DNA of 53,486 nucleotides from Nitrososphaerota archaeon (GTDB taxonomy: Archaea; Thermoproteota; Nitrososphaeria; Nitrososphaerales; Nitrosopumilaceae), in contig JACZTB010000001.1 of NCBI GenBank assembly GCA_022573895.1, forward strand, positions 1 to 53,486, read 5' to 3'. A program made the position numbers and the translations under genes. This document shows positions 47,873 to 53,486 of the stretch, piece by piece. A model generated the notes under the pieces. It made no database searches. It worked only from the letters and a program-made list of their open reading frames with translations, and had not been told where the DNA came from. Numbering within the stretch: the first letter of the stretch is position 1; the number at the start of each line of letters is the position of its first letter.

Positions 47873-48184
47873 ATGAAACCAGTGATGATAATCTCAACAT
47901 ATCCTAACAAAAAATCAATTACAAAAATTGCAAATGAGCTTGTAAAAAATAGAATAGTTGCATGTGTCAATATTTCAAAAATTTCTTCAATTTACTCTTG
48001 GAATGGAAAAGTGGAAAATGCATCTGAATATCTTGCTATATTCAAAACTACAACAAAAAACAAGAAACTACTAAAAAAGAAAATTAAAGAAACTCATCCA
48101 TATGATGTTCCTGAAATTGCAGAAGTTGATGTTACATCTATTAACAAATCATATCTAAATTGGTTGATAGAAACTACAAATTAA
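47873..48184 (+). CDS. cutA: Divalent cation tolerance protein CutA
   Basis: Small trimeric CutA1 protein of 103 residues, with the expected STYPNKKSITKIANELVKNRIVACVNI start, YSWNGKVENASEYLAIFKTT and HPYDVPEIAEVDV near the end. It has been linked to copper and other divalent metals, though its mechanism is unsettled. Divergent from the site-2 protease gene; its stop shares TTAA with pelA. Confidence 0.95.
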   Translation: MKPVMIISTYPNKKSITKIANELVKNRIVACVNISKISSIYSWNGKVENASEYLAIFKTTTKNKKLLKKKIKETHPYDVPEIAEVDVTSINKSYLNWLIETTN

Positions 48185-49230
48185 GACTCTATTGCATATC
48201 GTAATAAGGAAACTATTCCACCTAAACCTGTAACTCTTAAACCAATATCTGTAGATGAATCAACGCTGTAAATTTTTACTCCCTTACTTTCAACATCATT
48301 TAGAAAATCTATCATTTTTTGCTCATAATCTTGAATTGCTTTGTCTGAAAATACAATAGATTCAACCGCTCCTATTTGATTTGCATTAAAAGTTTCATCA
48401 AATCCCATAGTAAATTTTCTACTCTTCTTGTTTGCAAGAAGCATTACCTCATCAATTATTGATGATGCCTTGGCTAGCTTACTATCTGACATTATCTCCT
48501 TCATTGTTTGAGATTTTGTAAATATGTAAATTCCATCTTCTCCACTTGAATCAATTCCCTCAACAACCTGAACCTTGTATTCTTGTGTGTTTTGGGATTT
48601 TTGAATGAAATTCGCAAATCTTTTTTTTGTTTCCCCGGGACCAAAAATTACTATTGAATCCCCTTCTTTGAAAACAGTTGATAACGCTTGCTGTATTTGC
48701 TCAAAGAATTTTTCAATATTGAAATTAGTTTTGTATCTCTTTCCACTAGAACCTGAATAGATATTTGGGATAAATTCTAGATGTGTTCCTCTTAGTCTTG
48801 CAATACCACAATCACCAGTATCAATTGCAACAAGTACAAAGCCAACCTGATTATTACTTGATACTAAAAGATTCTTTTCAATTGGTAACCATTTTTTCTT
48901 TGAAATTGTTATTCCATCATTAATTTTTAGAATGAATGAATGATGTGAGCCATGTGGTACTGATTCGTTACTTGATTCAGAAATTGTTCCACCAATTCTT
49001 AGTCTATCTAAAACATCATCAAGTGAAATTTTTTCTACTGTTAATGCAATTCTGATCTTAATTCTCTCTCCTTTATCAGGTCTTGAATAATCCTTATCTT
49101 GTTTTAGAACTCTTGTTGTATCTCCAATAATTTTGTCATCTTCTTTAATTATACGACGTAGATTCAAAAGATCATCAGAATCTTCTGGCTTGACAGAAAT
49201 TGAATTCTCATCAATTATCTTTGTAATCAT
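48181..49230 (-). CDS. pelA: Pelota (Dom34) mRNA surveillance protein
   Basis: Ribosome rescue factor that acts with aABCE1. The 349 residues form the Pelota N-terminal Sm-like domain (KPEDSDDLLNLRRIIKEDDKI, VPHGSHHSF), and the eRF1-like central and C-terminal domains (VAIDTGDCGIARL, IVIFGPGETKKRF). The GGQ motif of release factors is absent, as expected. It follows the unknown 138-residue gene by 32 nt on the minus strand, probably one transcript. Confidence 0.95.
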   Translation of the reverse strand: MITKIIDENSISVKPEDSDDLLNLRRIIKEDDKIIGDTTRVLKQDKDYSRPDKGERIKIRIALTVEKISLDDVLDRLRIGGTISESSNESVPHGSHHSFILKINDGITISKKKWLPIEKNLLVSSNNQVGFVLVAIDTGDCGIARLRGTHLEFIPNIYSGSSGKRYKTNFNIEKFFEQIQQALSTVFKEGDSIVIFGPGETKKRFANFIQKSQNTQEYKVQVVEGIDSSGEDGIYIFTKSQTMKEIMSDSKLAKASSIIDEVMLLANKKSRKFTMGFDETFNANQIGAVESIVFSDKAIQDYEQKMIDFLNDVESKGVKIYSVDSSTDIGLRVTGLGGIVSLLRYAIES

Positions 49231-49262
49231 GATATTGTTCTAATATACAAAAAGAAAAGAGT

Positions 49263-49679
49263 TTAGTTTCTAACTTCGTTAGTCTTTGCTTCTTCTGATT
49301 TTTTCTTTAGATAGTTTTCAACCCAATCTAAAGTAAGAACGCCTGATTCTGATAGATTTGTAAGAGAATTTGCAGAAGCTTCTCCTGAAACTTTGCCATT
49401 GTTTCTTCTCAGCTGGCGCCATTTTAGAGACGTATTTCCACTTTTTGAATTATAAATTATTCCGAGAATATCTCTTGCATTAACAAATGTAATGTCTCTA
49501 ATTTTTTTCAAAGTTACTTTATCAGCAGCTTCTACGTAAACTGATCCCAAATTGTCTTCTCTTTCTGGAAATACCTCAAAATCTTCCAAATAACTCCTTG
49601 GCGCATAAGATTTGCATGTACTTGAAAAGATAAATCTTCGAAAACTTTCCACTGAAGCTGGTGTGTCAATTAAAACCAT
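49263..49679 (-). CDS. Hypothetical protein (138 aa) upstream of pelA
   Basis: A 138-residue protein without a recognised family. It starts MVLIDTPASVESFRRFIFSS, has a VYVEAADKVTLKKIRDITF strand-helix-strand section and a WRQLRRNNGK basic patch, and ends in a charged helix (DWVENYLKKKSEEAKT). No signal peptide or membrane segment is visible. The basic patch and position before pelA suggest, weakly, a role with RNA or the ribosome. Confidence 0.6.
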   Translation of the reverse strand: MVLIDTPASVESFRRFIFSSTCKSYAPRSYLEDFEVFPEREDNLGSVYVEAADKVTLKKIRDITFVNARDILGIIYNSKSGNTSLKWRQLRRNNGKVSGEASANSLTNLSESGVLTLDWVENYLKKKSEEAKTNEVRN

Positions 49680-49754
49680 TTTGAATGATTGATCTATTAG
49701 TCATTTATCAAGCTTCTTGAAAGATTCAATAGGAATCTGCCTGAAATATGACTC

Positions 49755-49814
49755 GCGGGCGGTGATGAACCTATCCCTTTGAATGATGATGAGGATCTTG
49801 AGTTCTGAGCCTGC
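49755..49814 (+). ncRNA. C/D box small guide RNA
   Basis: C box GUGAUGA at 49762-49768, a D'-like UUGA at 49779-49782, C' AUGAUGA at 49786-49792 and D box CUGA at 49805-49808 lie in the right order. A 6-bp terminal stem (GCGGGC 49755-49760 with GCCUGC 49809-49814, one G-U pair) closes the RNA. Guides would be ACCUAUCCCU before D' and GGAUCUUGAGUU before D. The region is GC-rich in an AT-rich intergenic space and lacks an ORF. It would direct 2'-O-methylation; targets are not in the window. Confidence 0.75.
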
Positions 49815-49850
49815 CTTAGGATTTTAATGGCTGATTTACCTTGAAAAAAT

Positions 49851-50270
49851 ATGAAATCTCTGACTGACTATCTTACATTTCATGTTAAAACAAGAAGAGC
49901 CTTTGTTAATATTACTCCTGACATTAGAAAACTAGTTACAAAAAGCAAAATCCAAGAAGGACTTTGTCTTGTAAATGCAATGCACATTACTGCTAGTGTT
50001 TTCATTAATGACAATGAAAGTGGTTTACATAAGGATTATGAAAAATGGTTAGAAGACTTGGCACCACATGAACCAATTGATCAGTATGATCACAATAAAA
50101 CTGGTGAGGATAATGCAGATGCTCATCTAAAACGACAAATAATGGGACGAGAAGTAGTAGTTGCTATCACTAATGGTAAATTAGATTTTGGCCCATGGGA
50201 ACAAATCTTCTATGGAGAATTTGATGGAAAAAGATCAAAAAGAGTTTTAGTTAAAATAATTGGCGAATAG
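49851..50270 (+). CDS. YjbQ/UPF0047 family protein
   Basis: A 139-residue UPF0047 protein with the typical [24 protein letters not shown] block, the [12 protein letters not shown] His segment and the [15 protein letters not shown] ending. Bacterial members have thiamin phosphate synthase side activity, but the physiological role is not settled. It starts at ATG 49851, about 37 nt downstream of the C/D sRNA, and ends 4 nt before the convergent zinc-protein gene. Confidence 0.92.
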   Translation: MKSLTDYLTFHVKTRRAFVNITPDIRKLVTKSKIQEGLCLVNAMHITASVFINDNESGLHKDYEKWLEDLAPHEPIDQYDHNKTGEDNADAHLKRQIMGREVVVAITNGKLDFGPWEQIFYGEFDGKRSKRVLVKIIGE

Positions 50271-50274
50271 TTTT

Positions 50275-50439
50275 CTACCCAAAGTCTACATCGCGTTTTT
50301 GACTTTGTGATTCATTCTTTCTTGTAGTAGCTCTGAATTCTTCATCATGATTTTGAGGTCCATGTCCACATTTTACACACGCTATCTTGAATCCATCATC
50401 ATTTTTTTCATATGTTTTACATCCACAAAAACATGCCAT
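50275..50439 (-). CDS. Small cysteine-rich protein (54 aa)
   Basis: A 54-residue frame starting MACFCGCKTYEKNDDGFKIA, with Cys at 3, 5, 7 and a CVKCGH knuckle at 21-26, consistent with one zinc ribbon, followed by a charged disordered tail (RATTRKNESQSQKRD). The family is not recognised. It lies tail-to-tail with the YjbQ gene and shortly downstream of the DtxR gene on the same strand. Confidence 0.6.
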   Translation of the reverse strand: MACFCGCKTYEKNDDGFKIACVKCGHGPQNHDEEFRATTRKNESQSQKRDVDFG

Positions 50440-50488
50440 GCTTAAATTTAATTTCTAAGATGATATATCTTTTAGGATGTAATTTTAT

Positions 50489-50938
50489 TTAATCTGATTT
50501 ACAACATTGGCCCATTGGAATTTCACGATTATGTGGACATGTTCTTGGATGCTTTAGCATTGTACAAAGAGCATCTGTAAATTGCTTTTTCATATGATGT
50601 TCAATCCCACATACCATTTCCTCATCAATTTCTACTTTTAGTGTGGTTTCCATAAGAACCTCTAACAACCTACTATTTCTCATCATATTCGTACCAACTG
50701 TTTTACCAGTTTCTGTGAGTTTTACTCCAGCTTTGTTGTAATTAACCAAATCTTGAGAATTCAATTTCTTGAGCATTTGAACTACACTTGGTTGTCTAAC
50801 CTTGAGCATTTTTGCAATAGTGCTAATTTTGACATCTTCTCCTCTTTCTTTGATATGCCAAATTGCCTTTAGATACATCTCTATATGCTCTGCTTCTGCA
50901 GTTCCTACAAATAGAATCTCATCCTTTTGTGAATCCAT
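50489..50938 (-). CDS. DtxR/MntR-family metal-dependent transcriptional regulator
   Basis: A 149-residue iron- or manganese-responsive regulator. The N-terminal winged helix is EHIEMYLKAIWHIKERGEDVKISTIAKMLKVRQPSVVQMLKKL, followed by the dimerisation and metal domain with CGIEHHM and MLKHPRTCPHNREIP. The C-terminal SH3-like domain is absent, so it is of the short MntR type. The gene follows the TrmB regulator by one nt, so both come from one transcript; it probably senses Fe or Mn. Confidence 0.9.
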   Translation of the reverse strand: MDSQKDEILFVGTAEAEHIEMYLKAIWHIKERGEDVKISTIAKMLKVRQPSVVQMLKKLNSQDLVNYNKAGVKLTETGKTVGTNMMRNSRLLEVLMETTLKVEIDEEMVCGIEHHMKKQFTDALCTMLKHPRTCPHNREIPMGQCCKSD

Positions 50939-50939
50939 A

Positions 50940-51707
50940 TTACGCCTTCTTTGAATCTTTTAATAAATATTCAAAGTATTGGCGCGCAAATCCAGCTAAT
51001 CCTGCATGATCTGCCCAAATTGCAACAACATCTGAAGGCCTTCCACCTGCTACTTCTGGACCTAGCAAAATTACAACATATTTTTTGTCAGATATTATGC
51101 CGCCTGCAAACAAACCTTTCTTGATTTTTACCGTTGCAACTCTTTTGATTGCCTTGATTGATTCTTCCTCCATTGTATCTGAAGCAAGTATTGTAATATC
51201 TACTCCTTTATCATGAAGCGATCTTAATTTTGGTAATGCTTGTTTGACTAGTTCTTCTCCAGCTTCTGGTATTGCAATCATTACTTCATTCCTACAATAC
51301 TCTACCATTTCTAAAATTTTAGCAGCAATGTTGATTCCTCCTGAAAGTACCCAAATATCTGGTTTTTCACTTGTTCCACTTTTCTCATACAATGGAAGTA
51401 ACTCATTTAGAATCACAGTTTGATTCTGTGAAAAATCACTTTCTAGTTTTTGTTTTGTAGTTTCTAGTCCTGTTGATGGTGATTTTGCAAAATATTTTGT
51501 TGGCCTTGAATCATCTGAACCAATCCAACTTTTGTCTTCTAGAGTTCCTAGTACTTCGTAAATTTTTGAATATGGCACCCCTGACTTTTGGCTAAGGTCT
51601 GATGCTGTTTGCTCTCCTGCTTTAAGTAAAGCAGAGAACGTTCTGATTTCATAACTTGTAAGACCTATTTTTTCTAAAGCCTTCTTTGTTTTGTCAGAAA
51701 TGCTCAC
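50940..51707 (-). CDS. TrmB-family transcriptional regulator
   Basis: A 255-residue TrmB-type regulator. A winged helix occupies the first 75 residues (LTSYEIRTFSALLKAGEQTASDLSQKSGVPYSKIYEVLGTLED). The rest is the TrmB effector-like domain with a phospholipase-D-type fold (EVMIAIPEAGEELVKQALPKL, DITILASDTM). The start is GTG at 51707 with a TATA-like ATTTAAATA about 28 nt before. It is divergent from the Tes-like radical SAM gene and precedes the DtxR gene by one nt. Confidence 0.9.
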   Translation of the reverse strand: MSISDKTKKALEKIGLTSYEIRTFSALLKAGEQTASDLSQKSGVPYSKIYEVLGTLEDKSWIGSDDSRPTKYFAKSPSTGLETTKQKLESDFSQNQTVILNELLPLYEKSGTSEKPDIWVLSGGINIAAKILEMVEYCRNEVMIAIPEAGEELVKQALPKLRSLHDKGVDITILASDTMEEESIKAIKRVATVKIKKGLFAGGIISDKKYVVILLGPEVAGGRPSDVVAIWADHAGLAGFARQYFEYLLKDSKKA

Positions 51708-51730
51708 GCGATCTAGTCGAATCTCTTTGG

Positions 51731-51739
51731 TATTTAAAT
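51731..51739 (-). promoter_or_regulatory. TATA box of the trmB-dtxR transcript
   Basis: ATTTAAATA on the minus strand, centred about 28 nt before the GTG at 51707, fitting a leaderless transcript. Confidence 0.55.
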
Positions 51740-51774
51740 CCCATATGCCTACCTCCTAAATTCCACACGGGGCC

Positions 51775-51819
51775 TAGTATGAAATGCGTTATATACTATT
51801 TCAGAAAAATGCCCAGTAT
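51775..51819. promoter_or_regulatory. Possible operator with AGTAT half-sites between trmB and the Tes-like gene
   Basis: TAGTAT at 51775-51780 and ATACTA at 51793-51798 form a perfect 6-bp inverted repeat with a 12-base spacer, and a further AGTAT lies at 51815-51819. The right half-site overlaps the TATA region of the Tes-like gene, so a bound regulator could block transcription. That the TrmB or DtxR protein binds it is inference. Confidence 0.35.
51789..51795 (+). promoter_or_regulatory. TATA box of the Tes-like radical SAM gene
   Basis: TTATATA is centred about 32 nt before the ATG at 51824. This spacing supports ATG 51824 over the in-frame ATG at 51809. Confidence 0.5.
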
Positions 51820-51823
51820 AGAC

Positions 51824-53486
51824 ATGGCTCTAATTCAGATATCTAAACAATCGACTAAAAATCTAAACAAAAAGTCTACTATTAGATTCACTCAAAGCAT
51901 CTGTCCAGATTGTAACATGATTCTTGATGCAGAGGTCTTTGAGCGAGACAGCAAAGTATTCATGACCAAAATCTGTCCAACTCACGGCGAATGTGAGGAA
52001 TTATACTTTGGTTCTTACGAATTGTACAAAAAATTCAGTACATATTGGGTAGATGGAAAAGGTGCTCATTCTCCAAACGTAATGATTGATAGATGTTCTT
52101 GTCCAAACAACTGTGGATTATGTTCAAACCACCTATCTCACAGCGGACTTGCAAACATGATTGTAACTAACAGATGTGATTTAACATGTTGGTATTGCTT
52201 CTTTTATGTAAAGAAAGGTCTTGAGGGCGCATACATGTATGAGCCAGATCATACTCAAATCAGAGCAATGATGAAAACTCTAAGAGCTGAAAGGCCAATT
52301 CCTGGAAACTCTATGCAGATTACTGGCGGTGAACCAATGCTTAGAGAAGATATTTCTGATATTATCAAAATAATGAAAGAGGAAGGTGTTGACCATATCC
52401 AAATGAACACAAATGGTATCAGACATGCAATGGATCCAGAAGCAGCACGTGAAGTGAGACTTGCTGGGTGTAACAACTTGTATCTTTCCTTTGATGGTGT
52501 AACTGCAAGAACAAACCCAAAGAACCACTGGGAAATTCCATATGCACTTGATAGTTGCAGAAAGACAGGTACTTCTGTAGTATTTGTTCCAACAGTAATT
52601 AAATCAATTAATGACCACGAATTAGGTGGAATTATTAGATATGCACAGAAGAACATGGATATAGTTCATGCTGTAAACTTCCAACCAGTATCACTTACTG
52701 GAAGAATGGGGAAATCTGAACGTGAAAAATACCGAATTACAGTTCCTGATTGTATCCAAAGAATCGAAGAGCAAACAAATGGTGAAGTAACTATTGATGA
52801 TTGGTTTCCAGTTCCTAGTTGCATGCCACTAACAAATGTAATTGAAGCATTCTCAAGCAAACCCAAATACGAACTATCAATTCACTTTGCTTGTGGTGCA
52901 GGAACATACATCTTTGAGGATGCAGAAACAAAGAAGTTTGTTCCATTAACAAAATTCTGTGACATTCAGGGAATGTTAGAATTATTTGAAGATAAAACAG
53001 AAGAGATTCGTTCTGGTAAAAACAAGTACTTTACAATGCTTGAAGTTGTAAGAAAACTCAAAGGCTTTGTTGACTCCAAGAAACAACCAGCAGGATTAGA
53101 CCTAGCAAAGATGTTTGGTAATATCTTGATGAAGAGAACATTTGGTTCAATTGGTTCGTGGCACGTCAAGGGATTATTCCTTGGTATGATGCACTTCCAA
53201 GACAAATACAACGAAGACCTAGAAAGACTACAAAGATGTGATATTCATTATGTAACTCCAGATCTTAGAATAGTTCCATTCTGTGCGTTTAATGTAATTC
53301 CTGAATGGTATAGAGATAGAATCCAAAAGAAATTCTCTATTACCGTTGAAGAGTGGGAACAAAGAGAAGGAGTCAAACTAGAAGACGGTCTTTACCGTGG
53401 TCTTATGAGACGTGGAGCAGGAGATGAACTTGCTGCTGGTTGTGCAAAGAGCCAGATGTTCCATGAAGCTGCTCAAGCTACAACGT
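51824..53486 (+). CDS. Radical SAM protein, probable tetraether lipid synthase (Tes), 3' end missing
   Basis: The frame is open to the window end; 554 codons are visible and the C-terminus is missing. The radical SAM motif is CDLTCWYC (C118, C122, C125), followed by QITGGEPMLRED. Before it lie Cys clusters (C27/C30, C51, C57, C91, C93, C97, C100) and after it further Cys (including SCMP and HFACGAG), as expected for extra metal centres. The architecture matches the MJ0619/Tes family, which joins archaeal lipid tails into membrane-spanning tetraethers. Function is inferred from family; the lipid product cannot be read from sequence. Confidence 0.8.
   Translation, partial: MALIQISKQSTKNLNKKSTIRFTQSICPDCNMILDAEVFERDSKVFMTKICPTHGECEELYFGSYELYKKFSTYWVDGKGAHSPNVMIDRCSCPNNCGLCSNHLSHSGLANMIVTNRCDLTCWYCFFYVKKGLEGAYMYEPDHTQIRAMMKTLRAERPIPGNSMQITGGEPMLREDISDIIKIMKEEGVDHIQMNTNGIRHAMDPEAAREVRLAGCNNLYLSFDGVTARTNPKNHWEIPYALDSCRKTGTSVVFVPTVIKSINDHELGGIIRYAQKNMDIVHAVNFQPVSLTGRMGKSEREKYRITVPDCIQRIEEQTNGEVTIDDWFPVPSCMPLTNVIEAFSSKPKYELSIHFACGAGTYIFEDAETKKFVPLTKFCDIQGMLELFEDKTEEIRSGKNKYFTMLEVVRKLKGFVDSKKQPAGLDLAKMFGNILMKRTFGSIGSWHVKGLFLGMMHFQDKYNEDLERLQRCDIHYVTPDLRIVPFCAFNVIPEWYRDRIQKKFSITVEEWEQREGVKLEDGLYRGLMRRGAGDELAAGCAKSQMFHEAAQATT

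Noticed and set aside
47830-47970. N-terminal extension of the site-2 protease
   Set aside because: It overlaps the cutA promoter and coding start on the other strand, and TTG 47829 begins a normal first membrane helix.
52255-52656. Minus-strand frames within the Tes-like gene
   Set aside because: They lie opposite conserved radical SAM sequence, including the GGEP motif.

Overview
The window looks like chromosomal DNA of an AT-rich ammonia-oxidising marine thaumarchaeon (Nitrososphaerota, most like Nitrosopumilaceae). The signs are: a two-subunit archaeal primase, aIF2 alpha and gamma, GatD/GatE, Nop10, S6e, Pelota, AglB and an SRP RNA with the archaeal helix 1, next to a bacterial-type DnaK system, a bacterial-type MetK, a UPF0182 membrane protein, anaerobic-type cobalamin genes and a probable tetraether lipid synthase. 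The genus is an inference; no 16S or amo gene is present. Genes are packed densely, many start with TTG or GTG, and TATA-like elements often lie about 25-28 nt before the start codon, which suggests leaderless mRNAs.

Layout. 1-5 kb: end of an unknown protein, glycyl-tRNA synthetase, endonuclease IV, then priL-priS. 5-9.6 kb: UPF0182 membrane protein, a GuaA-like amidotransferase, a C39-like/TPR protein and tRNA-Gly(CCC). 9.6-16 kb: two small zinc-ribbon genes, then translation and surface genes (S6e, aIF2 gamma, PIN protein, PEBP protein, AglB, Nop10, aIF2 alpha). 15.7-21.3 kb: cobalamin genes (cobO, cbiA, and the chain cbiD-cbiG-cbiX-cbiC). 21.3-28.6 kb: SDR protein, MetK, LSm, RadB-like ATPase, Lhr helicase and an RPA-like protein. 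28.8-33.7 kb: an ABC exporter, a shortened nucleotide-sugar dehydrogenase-like protein, tRNA-Gln(UUG), a DUF354 protein and a Rossmann-like unknown. 33.7-38.3 kb: grpE-dnaK-dnaJ, a HAD phosphatase, a small CxxC protein and tRNA-Leu(CAG). 38.3-46.6 kb: GatE, GatD, Cdc48, L2, acylphosphatase, DUF5655, SRP RNA and an Ncs6-like tRNA thiolase. 46.6-53.5 kb: site-2 protease, CutA, Pelota, an unknown gene, a C/D box sRNA, YjbQ, a small zinc protein, DtxR and TrmB regulators, and a radical SAM Tes-like gene cut by the window end.

How the genes fit together. Most of the window is translation (GlyRS, tRNAs, aIF2, S6e, L2, GatDE making Gln-tRNA for the tRNA-Gln encoded nearby, Ncs6, Pelota), replication and repair (PriSL, RPA, Lhr, RadB-like, Nfo), protein quality control (DnaK system, Cdc48) and corrin ring synthesis. 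I see no defence island, integrase, insertion sequence, CRISPR array or rRNA operon. No stretch over 300 bases lacks a gene; the largest protein-free stretch (45274-45650) is filled by the SRP RNA.

The points most worth following are the Tes-like gene divergent from two regulators with repeated half-sites between them, a C/D box sRNA with a clear terminal stem, perfect in-frame tandem repeats in both grpE and dnaK, four convergent gene pairs that share one TTAA as both stop codons, and a shortened nucleotide-sugar dehydrogenase-like protein.
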